From Chthonomonadaceae bacterium (GTDB lineage Bacteria > Armatimonadota > Fimbriimonadia > Fimbriimonadales > Fimbriimonadaceae): a DNA stretch of 64,000 nt. Made by a program: the position numbers and the translations under genes. Positions 8,131 through 14,996 of this stretch are shown here, in pieces; position 1 is the stretch's first letter; the number at the start of each line of letters is the position of its first letter. The notes below the pieces were generated by a model. It ran no database searches. It had not been told where the DNA came from and worked only from the letters and a program-made list of their open reading frames with translations. Location: positions 2,604,001 to 2,668,000 of the forward strand of contig CP054189.1 in the NCBI GenBank assembly GCA_015709495.1, read 5' to 3'.

Positions 8131-9246
8131 CTACTTCCCGCTCTTCGCCCGGTTGCATGGCAGGCAACGCATCTGGCAGTTCTCAAAGACCGTCTTCCCG
8201 CCCTTGTGCCAAGGAACGATGTGGTCGGCTTCCATCGCGGAGATATCGAACGGCTTTCTGCAGTCCGGGCAAACGCCGCTTTGCTGCTCGTACACCTTCC
8301 GCTTCATCTTGTCGTCGAAGGTTCGCAGGTTCAGCGTCTTTTCGTTGCCGGTCAGCAGGTATTCGTAGATGCCCTTGACGCTCTGCACCTCGTCGTCGTC
8401 GATCAGCTCCTTGATGCGGGCTTCGAGCGTTGCCGCGTTCAGGTCTATTCTCTGGCCGTGGTCGCGATAGAACTTGCCCCAGTCCAACCCCTTCATTTCC
8501 TTTCGGGTGTTCGGGAACACCACCTGCACCCAGTTGATCACGCTCTGATAGTGTTGCCATAGCGCTTGGCCGTCGGCGTCGTGCTGGTGGAGTGCCATGT
8601 ACGCCTCGACCTTGTCGTCCTTGCCTCCGGTGATCCACTTCAACGCGGTCTCGAGAAGTCCCTGCCGGTCGACCGCATTCTCGCCACTCGTGTCGACGTA
8701 TCTATCTCCAACCTGGTACGCCGGGCAGTTCCGACGCGAGAACCATCGCTTTGCATCTGCCAGCCAAGTTCCGGTGTAGATCGCATTGCGCATCTCTTGG
8801 TCAGTTAGCTTTAGTCCTGCAATGTTGATGATCCTGAACCAGTCGAGCCGTTCTTGGTCGGTACCCTCGCAAAAATAGATCCGGAGTTCGTAGTTCAGGA
8901 TTTGCTCCTGCCGCTCTTTCGTGAGGTTAGCGAAGATGTGCGGCGAGCCCTCAATGTCAATAAAGAACTCGTTGTTCACGTATTGGCAGAGGCTGATCGT
9001 GCGCTGCTGCCCGTCCATCAGTTCGTAGCCCTCGCCCGCTACGACCCAGTACATCGTGTTGAGCGGGAAGCCCTTGCGCACGGTGTGGATGACCTCGTTG
9101 CGCTGCTTGTCCTTGTAGATGAACTCGCGCTGGTAGGCGGGGCGGATGTTCAGCTTGCCGCCATAGCCGCGCACGCCCTCTTCCGCCTTGTCGACGTAGC
9201 CCTCGACCAGCTCGCGGACGGTGATGTTCTTGAGGTCGATCTTCAT
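8131..9246 (-). CDS. DUF262 domain protein with C-terminal HNH nuclease
   Basis: 371 aa. The N-terminal DUF262 (ParB/GmrS-like) domain shows RPAYQREFIYKDKQRNEVI and the nucleotide-site motif LMDGQQRTISL near residues 75-85. The C-terminal HNH nuclease motif is built from CPDCRKPFD, ADHIVPWHKGG and MRCLPCNRAK: two CxxC pairs binding zinc and the catalytic His of DHIVPWH. This combination resembles GmrSD/BrxU-type enzymes, which cleave modified phage DNA in a nucleotide-dependent way, but single-protein DUF262-HNH members are mostly uncharacterised. It is the last gene of the minus-strand accessory block, 21 bases downstream of the membrane protein at 9268-10065. The defence role is inferred from domains and neighbours. 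Confidence 0.88.
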   Translation of the reverse strand: MKIDLKNITVRELVEGYVDKAEEGVRGYGGKLNIRPAYQREFIYKDKQRNEVIHTVRKGFPLNTMYWVVAGEGYELMDGQQRTISLCQYVNNEFFIDIEGSPHIFANLTKERQEQILNYELRIYFCEGTDQERLDWFRIINIAGLKLTDQEMRNAIYTGTWLADAKRWFSRRNCPAYQVGDRYVDTSGENAVDRQGLLETALKWITGGKDDKVEAYMALHQHDADGQALWQHYQSVINWVQVVFPNTRKEMKGLDWGKFYRDHGQRIDLNAATLEARIKELIDDDEVQSVKGIYEYLLTGNEKTLNLRTFDDKMKRKVYEQQSGVCPDCRKPFDISAMEADHIVPWHKGGKTVFENCQMRCLPCNRAKSGK

Positions 9247-9267
9247 TGTTGCAACCAGGTGCCGAGG

Positions 9268-10065
9268 TCAATCTTCAGAGTCTGGCGAATCGGAGATTCG
9301 ATTCGGTCCAAGTATGAGCACCCGACGCGAACGGAGTCGCTTCTCCTTCGCGTCTTCGTCAGGCTCTTGCTCAATGATCGTCCCAATCACGCGGACAGGT
9401 CTCTTGTTCTCCCGCGGCCCGTCCTTAGCGAAGAACTCAAGCGTTGACTGTTCCAACACGTCACCGAAGTCTGGATTCCATGCACTGGCTGGATTGAGTC
9501 CCACCTGTAGCCTCATATTGAGTTCATAGTGACCAAGATATCTCAACTGAGCCTGCAAGTCCGTGCACATGCCAATCATGACGGCGATGCTCTGCTCAGT
9601 AAGCGGCCCGTTCCGATGCACATAGAAAGCCTTGAGCCAGACCGTCAGCGCCTCTGCCGCATCGTCGTAGTCCGAGGGAATGCTCCCGGGCGGTCCGCCA
9701 TATTCCTCAAGCGCCCCGGTTAGATCGTCGATGTATTCTTCAGTCTTGCCGAGGAGCTCGTTGATCGCCTCCGCCTTGTCAAAAGTCTCAAGGTCCGCTC
9801 CGAAGGCTCCATAGACCTTGTTTAGCTGAGTCCAAAGCTTCGAGAGAGCGACAACCGCCTTGTGAAGACTTTGGATTCGCAGCGCACTGTATGCGTCAAG
9901 TGCGTTTGCTTGTCGAGATATCGCGTCCTTCCGGTCGGCCCTGCTCAAGGTCCATCGCGTAACTAGGACAACGGTGCCGAAGCCTAGAACGATCTTGATG
10001 ATGTCGAGAAGCAATTGCCCCCACACCGGAAGATCCTTAGCTGAACCCGAAAGCCAATCCAACAC
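9268..10065 (-). CDS. Hypothetical membrane-anchored helical protein
   Basis: 265 aa from a GTG start. One transmembrane helix lies near the N-terminus (about residues 16-38, from WGQLLLDIIKIVLGF). A long, largely helical cytoplasmic region follows (residues 45-200), and the charged tail is rich in Arg, Asp and Glu. I recognise no family. A single N-terminal membrane anchor plus cytosolic helical domain next to a DUF262 nuclease is a layout seen for membrane-acting defence effectors, but that is only an analogy. It lies 21 bases upstream of the DUF262-HNH gene, so the two are probably one transcription unit. Confidence 0.7.
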   Translation of the reverse strand: MLDWLSGSAKDLPVWGQLLLDIIKIVLGFGTVVLVTRWTLSRADRKDAISRQANALDAYSALRIQSLHKAVVALSKLWTQLNKVYGAFGADLETFDKAEAINELLGKTEEYIDDLTGALEEYGGPPGSIPSDYDDAAEALTVWLKAFYVHRNGPLTEQSIAVMIGMCTDLQAQLRYLGHYELNMRLQVGLNPASAWNPDFGDVLEQSTLEFFAKDGPRENKRPVRVIGTIIEQEPDEDAKEKRLRSRRVLILGPNRISDSPDSED

Positions 10066-10081
10066 AGAAGAACACTTCCCC

Positions 10082-10747
10082 CTACCCCGGCACCGTCGCG
10101 CTGACGGTCTCGCTCAAAGGGCCCGGCTCGTTGCGCGTGCTCATCCAGCGCCCGATGAAGTGCGCCGTCTGGTTCGCCTCGCTCCCATCGAACACCGCCA
10201 CGTAGGGCGTGCGCGTGTCGGTCGCCAGGTAGTGGCACTCCGAAAGGTCGGTGGGGGGCGGGCCGCCCAGCTTCACCCAAATCTCGCAGCCGTTCACCCC
10301 CGCCGGCTTGGCGCGGTTGGTCGGCGTCCCCTCGTCCGCAAAGTTGATCGTGATGCGCAAGCGTTGCGAGGTGTCGGCCTGCAGGACCGGCCTCGTGGTC
10401 GGCGCGCCGACCGGCGTCGGAATCCGGTCCGGCACCGTGATCCCCAGCGCGGCCCGCTCGGAATCGTCCACCGAAGCGCTGGATTGCAGTCTGCCGGTGA
10501 GCCGCCGGACGATCACCTCGTAGGCGGCGCGGGAGGCGTCCTTGGCCTGGCGGGCGGTCTGGGCGGCGGCCTGGGCGGCGACGTGCGCGGGATACTTGGT
10601 CTGCCAATCGGTCCTTTGCGCGTTCAGGGCCACCACGTCGACGTCGAGCCCGGTGAGGCCGAGGGCGACGAGGTTCGCGTTCAGGTACGTCGCGTACTGC
10701 GTCTGCCAGGTGTCGAACTGGTCGTCAGGGTCGGGGATGTAGCTCAT
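10082..10747 (-). CDS. Conserved hypothetical protein, alanine-rich helix plus Fn3-like C-terminus
   Basis: 221 aa. It begins with a helical region (DDQFDTWQTQYATYLNANL), an Ala/Gln-rich helix (residues 55-75), then a beta-rich C-terminal part with CEIWVKLGGPPP, CHYLATDTRTPY and RWMSTRNEPGPLSETVSATV. This C-terminal part resembles a fibronectin-III-like strand pattern. The overall pattern is one I recall from scattered hypothetical proteins in environmental bacteria, without an assigned function. No signal peptide. It starts 23 bases after the 21-bp tandem repeat array at 10771-10917, which therefore sits in its promoter or leader. The gap to the membrane-protein gene is 16 bases. Confidence 0.75.
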   Translation of the reverse strand: MSYIPDPDDQFDTWQTQYATYLNANLVALGLTGLDVDVVALNAQRTDWQTKYPAHVAAQAAAQTARQAKDASRAAYEVIVRRLTGRLQSSASVDDSERAALGITVPDRIPTPVGAPTTRPVLQADTSQRLRITINFADEGTPTNRAKPAGVNGCEIWVKLGGPPPTDLSECHYLATDTRTPYVAVFDGSEANQTAHFIGRWMSTRNEPGPLSETVSATVPG

Positions 10748-10770
10748 GGGTTTAGTTTACTGATTCCCCC

Positions 10771-10917
10771 GTTTGGGGGATTCTCCTGCGCGGTTGGGGG
10801 AGTGAGTTTCCCGTCTGGGGGCGTGAGTTCCCCATCTGGGGGACTGAGTTTCCCGGCTGGGGGAATGAATCCCCCGGATGAGTGGCCTGTCCCCCCGGAT
10901 GGGGGAGCGAGTCTTTC
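10771..10917. repeat. Tandem repeat, seven 21-bp units
   Basis: Seven contiguous, imperfect 21-bp units (starts at 10771, 10792, 10813, 10834, 10855, 10876, 10897). The common core is a run TGGGGG followed by a G/C/A-TGAG step and a TTCCC run. Each unit is partly self-complementary (GGGGG against CCC), so the array could form a row of small hairpins. A weaker eighth unit may precede it at 10750-10770. It lies just upstream of the gene at 10082-10747. There are no spacers, so it is not a CRISPR array. Confidence 0.9.
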
Positions 10918-10935
10918 TGGCTGACGGTATCCACA

Positions 10936-11958
10936 TCATGCCTCAAATGCCTTGCCCAGCCGAAAAGGGGCCTTGGTCCAATGCGTTTCGACGGCGGATA
11001 AGTGCTGCGGATGAGGGTAAACGGCATATTCCCTCCGGTCGGCCTGTCGAACACAAAACACCAATCCAGAAATGTAGTCCGGCTTCTCGACGAAATAGAT
11101 TCCGCTCCCATTGTGGCCAGAGTAGTTCGCCGTCATAGTGTTCTGGTCGATACCCCAGTGATGCTGGCCGTACAAGGCTTGATAGGCGTCCTCTTCATCA
11201 TACAGAGGGCTGTCCGTAACATCGACGAGCACAAAATTGAACTGCGTGTCGGATGGTGCGAATCCGAAGCTTCTTTTGGCTAGCTTGATCCGTTTCCAGA
11301 AGGCGGCGCGCAGGTCATCCGTGTTGACAGCGACGACATCACCATAGTCTCCTGCAGCACCCCACGTAACTCCGGGGCCGAACCCCGGCTTCTTTCGTTC
11401 CATGAAATCAATCAGAATCCCTTTGCCCGCGTTGGGGGGAGTCCACTCCACAGGTGTACCTAGGGCAAAGCCAGGCTGGTTGGCTTCGAACCACTGCTTG
11501 AATGCCGCAAAGTCCGCTTGATTGAGGTCTACGACGGAACGAAACTCCAGCAAGAGCCCGGGTTCTCGCTTTGGAAACGTCGCCTCCACCCAAGCCATGA
11601 AATCCCGAATCCACATCTCGTTGTACATGTTGAGGACCGCCTTGCACTGAAAGTCAGCGCGGATAGCGTTGTGCTCAAACGTGATGTCGCAAGGCACCTT
11701 AGCCGCGCCATCCTGACGGTCGCTCGTGATTGTGGCAGCTGGCTCCATCGAGGCCAGTTGGTCTGCAGCTTGAAGCTCGACTAGTAGTCCGCCGACAATG
11801 TCTTGCTGGCCCATCCTCTTGACAAAGAAGTTGACTAGCTGTCGCATTCCTTTGGCCTCCACGCGCATCAGCATATCGTTCAGCCAAGTTAGACCAGGTT
11901 CCTTCTTGAGGCCCTTGTATGCAAGGTGGAGGTCTCTTACGATTTCGGCTTTGTACAT
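10936..11958 (-). CDS. Probable restriction endonuclease partner of the adjacent methyltransferase
   Basis: 340 aa with no family I can name. It begins immediately after the methyltransferase stop (TAG at 11961-11959, ATG at 11958), so the two are one unit. A possible PD-(D/E)xK nuclease core is visible around residues 88-103: CDITFEHN, then RADFQCK. The Asp pair plus QxK would fit the QxK variant of the fold. The C-terminal half is beta-rich with several aromatic residues and no recognisable motif. Gene pairing with an EcoRI-type methyltransferase and this motif make a cognate nuclease the best reading. The function is inferred, not demonstrated. Confidence 0.6.
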   Translation of the reverse strand: MYKAEIVRDLHLAYKGLKKEPGLTWLNDMLMRVEAKGMRQLVNFFVKRMGQQDIVGGLLVELQAADQLASMEPAATITSDRQDGAAKVPCDITFEHNAIRADFQCKAVLNMYNEMWIRDFMAWVEATFPKREPGLLLEFRSVVDLNQADFAAFKQWFEANQPGFALGTPVEWTPPNAGKGILIDFMERKKPGFGPGVTWGAAGDYGDVVAVNTDDLRAAFWKRIKLAKRSFGFAPSDTQFNFVLVDVTDSPLYDEEDAYQALYGQHHWGIDQNTMTANYSGHNGSGIYFVEKPDYISGLVFCVRQADRREYAVYPHPQHLSAVETHWTKAPFRLGKAFEA

Positions 11959-13156
11959 CTACTTCCTCTTGATGAAAACGCGCTGATAAACCTTCCTGCC
12001 GTCGAGGACGGGAGTTGCGTTCATGTCGTAAGTGCCCGGCTTCCCGAACAATCTGCGGTAGGCCTCCTGGCACTCCTTCGTTGTGTAGACGCGACTCTTG
12101 AGGCCGTACAGATCCTCGTTCTCGCTTCGCCCCAAAACTTCGAATTGGGCCGGGTTGTGCCTGTCCAGGAAGGTGATCGGCACTCCCATGACCCCGTCGT
12201 AGTCCTCCGGGATGTCGGCGACCTTGCCCACCTCGATCGCATCGTAGTTGGCGTAGGTCGGGTACGCCTCGGGCGAGTACTTCTTGAAGAGCGGGATGTC
12301 CTGGTGGCGCTCCTCGAAGTCCATGTTCGTGAACCAGCCGACGCCAAAGGAACTTCACGAGGCCGGTCTTCTCGTCATAGACTCCCGAAGCGAAGTCGCG
12401 CACGTTCTCCTTCGGAATCTCGAAGTAGGCGTTGCCGGCATTGAAGCCGACGCCGAGCCAGAGCTTGTTCTCCTTGATCAGCTTGAAGACCTCTTTGTAG
12501 GTGATCGCGTTCTTCGAGCCGATGATCAGGAACTGCTTGCCGTGCTCCACGAGCTGGGCGACGTACTCGCGGAACAGGGAGAACGGCGGGTTGGTGACGA
12601 CGATGTCGGCCGCCTTGAGAATCTCCACGCACTCGGGGCTGCGGAAATCGCCCCCCTGCTTCAAGGGGCGGCTCACATTCTTATCGTGCCGGAGCAGGTG
12701 CTCGACGTCCTCCAGGTTGATCGCGCCGTCCTGGTTGAGGTCGGGGACCTCGTTGATCTCGACCAGGTGAGCCCCGTCCCAACCACGCGGCTTGCCCCTC
12801 ACCCCCTGCCCCCTCTCCCCGCCATTCATCGGGGCGAGGGGGTCCAGATACGGCTTCAGCCCCTCCATCACTATCAGCGGAAGCTGTCCGCCGACGATGG
12901 GGGAGCCGGCGTAGCTGGTGGCGATGAGCTTCTTCAGGACGAGGGTGTTGAAGTTGGCGGCGAAGTACTTGAAGAAGTTGCTCTCGAAGGGGTCGTCGCA
13001 GTTGCAGAGGACGACCTTGCCCTTGAAGCGGTCCTTGTAATGCTTGAGCTCGTTGGCGATGTCGGCGAGCTGGGTGTAGAACTCGTCCTGCTTGGCCGCC
13101 TTGGCGCTGGAGAGGGTGCGATTGCCGGAGGAGGTAGACATTCGCCTATCGCTCAT
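11959..13156 (-). CDS. EcoRI-family adenine-specific DNA methyltransferase, interrupted by one frameshift
   Basis: About 398 aa if the frame is restored. It would methylate adenine N6 in a specific site with S-adenosylmethionine. Visible features are KQDEFYTQLADIANEL at the start, VVLCNCDDPFESNFFKYF, the catalytic VVTNPPFSLF (residues 187-195), FLIIGSKNAITYKEVF, then GVGWFTNMDF and the late GVMGVPITFLD. The reading frame breaks at about 12349: upstream is in one frame, and from FGVGWFTN onward it is in another, consistent with one extra base. An in-frame palindromic insert lies at residues 105-122. Start: ATG at 13156 with TATAAT seven bases before it; ATG at 13141 is an alternative. A neighbouring nuclease candidate follows directly. 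Confidence 0.85.
12791..12845. repeat. REP-like palindromic element inside the methyltransferase gene
   Basis: A C-rich stretch (CCCCTCACCCCCTG type) runs into a hairpin: arm 12809-12820 and arm 12831-12842, 11 pairs with one mismatch and a 10-base loop. This type of C-rich palindrome is common as a dispersed intergenic repeat. Here it is in frame and encodes a Gly/Arg/Pro-rich insert (PLAPMNGGERGQGVRGKP) that does not look like part of the methyltransferase fold. Confidence 0.7.
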
Positions 13157-13163
13157 ATGGCGT

Positions 13164-13192
13164 ATTATACACGGGCGATGGCTATCCGCCAA
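13164..13192 (-). promoter_or_regulatory. Promoter of the methyltransferase gene
   Basis: On the minus strand a -35-like TTGGCG (13187-13192), a 17-base spacer and a perfect TATAAT -10 (13164-13169). Transcription would start at or next to the ATG at 13156, giving a leaderless mRNA, or one with a very short leader if ATG 13141 is used. Confidence 0.65.
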
Positions 13193-13290
13193 CCTCGCAG
13201 TATGCCCGACCTTCGCCTTCGCTCTGGCTGGGGGATGGGTCTGGCCCCCCGAGGCAAGCTCGGACAAGCGGACGCCCTCCGATAGACCGC

Positions 13291-13320
13291 GGTTCAGGCG
13301 CACCATTGTGCGCCTGAACC
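13291..13320. repeat. Perfect 13-bp inverted repeat
   Basis: GGTTCAGGCGCAC (13291-13303), loop CATT, then the exact reverse complement (13308-13320). No T-run follows on either side, so it is not a standard terminator. It sits between the divergent methyltransferase and MBL/rhodanese genes. A second hairpin with 8-bp arms lies at 13377-13405. Confidence 0.8.
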
Positions 13321-13422
13321 TGCAGCCGCGTTGGAAAGCAGAAGTCCGGGGCTGGCCGTGCTAACTTTCCTGTTCCCGGCCCGCCTGAGGAGCCCGAGCG
13401 GGCCGCCGGTCGTGAGATCGCC

Positions 13423-13450
13423 AAACGCCTCCGAGGGATTCGAACCCCCG
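13423..13450 (-). other. tRNA-like 3' remnant (T-arm)
   Basis: On the minus strand GGGGG-TTCGAAT-CCCTC forms a T-arm, followed by GGAGGCG in the place of an acceptor 3' strand. No matching 5' acceptor, D-arm or anticodon arm is found in the next 100 bases, and there is no CCA. It is likely a fragment left by recombination at a tRNA gene. The intergenic stretch 13157-13493 otherwise holds only the promoter and hairpins listed. Confidence 0.45.
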
Positions 13451-13493
13451 CAGCAGCGACGCCTTGCGGTACAACGTACAGCAGGCCGTCATC

Positions 13494-14939
13494 ATGTACC
13501 TTAAAGCATTCTTCGAGCCGAAGCTGGCGCAGTACAGCTACTTTTTGGGTTGTCCGGGCGTGGGCGAAGCTATCGTCGTGGACGCGAGTCGGGACGTCGA
13601 GGGATACATCCGGGAGGCAGCCTCGCAGGGGATGCGGATCGTCGCAGTCACCGAGACCCACATCCATGCCGACTACCTTTCGGGCAGCCGGGAGCTCGCG
13701 CATCGGACCGGCGCGCGCCTTTACCTTTCCAACGAAGGCGGCGAGGAGTGGAAATACGATTTCGCATCCGAACCCAACGTCACCCTCTTGCATGACGGCT
13801 GCCGAATCGAGGTCGGGGGAATCCAGGTCCAGGCGATCCACACGCCGGGGCACACTCCTGAGCATCTGGTGTTTCTCGTCACCGACACCTCCGCCAGCGC
13901 TGAAACCCCCGTCGCGCTCCTGACGGGCGACTTCGTGTTCGTGGGGGACGTGGGCCGGCCCGATCTCCTCGAACGGGCCGCACACTACCGGGGAACGATG
14001 GAGCCGGGCGCCCGCAATCTTTACCGTTCCCTCCAGAAACTCGGCGACTTACCGGATTCGCTGTTGATTCTTCCGGCGCACGGCGCGGGCTCGGCTTGCG
14101 GGAAGAGTCTCGGCGGCGTTCCCTTCAGCACGCTTGGCTATGAGCGAAGGGTGAACTGGGCTTTGCGTGCGAGCACGGAGGACGGTTTCGTGTCGGAGGT
14201 GCTTGCCGGACAGCCCGAACCTCCCAAGTACTTCGCGCAGATGAAGAGGCTCAATAAGCTGGGTCCCGACGCGTTCGGCGAGCGCGCTTTCCCCGTACGC
14301 AAGCCCGGCAGCGCGCTCCGCGAGGCGATGGAGCAGGGGGCAATCGCCGTCGATATTCGGTTCGACGCCGAGTTCGCTCAAGCTCACGTGCCCGGTTCGC
14401 TCAACATCCCCCTTTACAGCGGATTCCCCACCTACGCGGGGTGGGTCCTGCCGTACGATCGCCCGATTGTCCTCATCGCGCAAGACGAAGAATCCGTGCG
14501 CCAAGCCGTGCGCGATCTGTCGCTGATCGGCCTCGATCGCGTGGACGCTTGGTTTGGAGTCGATGCGGTGTACGGATTGGCTCGAAACGGCGAGACCTTA
14601 GGGTCGATCGGGAGCCTCTCAGCCGTCGAGGCAGCCGAACGCGCCGCGCGAGGGGACCTGTGCCTCCTGGACGTTCGTGGAGCCACCGAATTCGAAGGCG
14701 GATACATTCCGCACGCGCAGCACGTGCCCTACGGCTACCTGTGGGATCGTCGCGACGAGGTCCCCCAAGGGAAGCCCGTCGCCGCCTATTGCACGGGGGG
14801 CGGCCGCTCGCCGGTCGCTTGTTCGCTCCTCAAGCTGATGGGAGTCCGAGAGGTGTTCAACGTGCCTGGAGGGTTTCAGGAGTACGCTTCGCTGGGGTTG
14901 CCTGTTGCGAGTCCGGAGTCCGCAGCAACCCCCACGTAG
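13494..14939 (+). CDS. MBL-fold hydrolase fused to two rhodanese domains (persulfide dioxygenase-like)
   Basis: About 481 aa. The N-terminal metallo-beta-lactamase domain has the metal motif THIHADY (THxHxDH variant), HTPGHTPEHL and LLTGDFVFVGDVGRPD, as in ETHE1/CstB-type persulfide dioxygenases. Two rhodanese domains follow. The first (about 290-365) lacks a catalytic Cys, reading LIAQDEES where the loop should be. The second (about 375-470) keeps it in AAYCTGGGRSP. The role would be sulfide or persulfide detoxification in the cytoplasm. I start at the ATG of MYLKAFFEP because the ten residues before it are not conserved-looking. It is at the chromosomal side of the accessory block and is not obviously part of it. 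Confidence 0.9.
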   Translation: MYLKAFFEPKLAQYSYFLGCPGVGEAIVVDASRDVEGYIREAASQGMRIVAVTETHIHADYLSGSRELAHRTGARLYLSNEGGEEWKYDFASEPNVTLLHDGCRIEVGGIQVQAIHTPGHTPEHLVFLVTDTSASAETPVALLTGDFVFVGDVGRPDLLERAAHYRGTMEPGARNLYRSLQKLGDLPDSLLILPAHGAGSACGKSLGGVPFSTLGYERRVNWALRASTEDGFVSEVLAGQPEPPKYFAQMKRLNKLGPDAFGERAFPVRKPGSALREAMEQGAIAVDIRFDAEFAQAHVPGSLNIPLYSGFPTYAGWVLPYDRPIVLIAQDEESVRQAVRDLSLIGLDRVDAWFGVDAVYGLARNGETLGSIGSLSAVEAAERAARGDLCLLDVRGATEFEGGYIPHAQHVPYGYLWDRRDEVPQGKPVAAYCTGGGRSPVACSLLKLMGVREVFNVPGGFQEYASLGLPVASPESAATPT

Positions 14940-14996
14940 GCCGGTAACTCTAACGGGTCGAACGCAACCTCCCGACATTAGGGAAGGGTGGATACC

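Noticed and set aside
10771-10917. CRISPR array
   Set aside because: The 21-bp units are contiguous with no unique spacers and no cas genes are near.
11699-12336. The 3' part of the long minus-strand frame reading through the methyltransferase (Arg/Gly/Pro-rich end)
   Set aside because: After about 12349 this frame has shadow-like composition; the conserved protein continues in another frame (WFTNMDF to the 11959 stop).
12337-12352. Programmed +1 frameshift of the prfB type in the methyltransferase
   Set aside because: The CTT-T slippery element is present, but there is no stop codon after it and no upstream stimulatory Shine-Dalgarno-like sequence, so an ordinary indel or sequencing error is more likely.
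13423-13530. A complete tRNA on the minus strand at the border of the accessory block
   Set aside because: Only the T-arm and a possible acceptor 3' strand are seen; no 5' acceptor partner, D-arm or anticodon arm fits, so it is reported only as a remnant.
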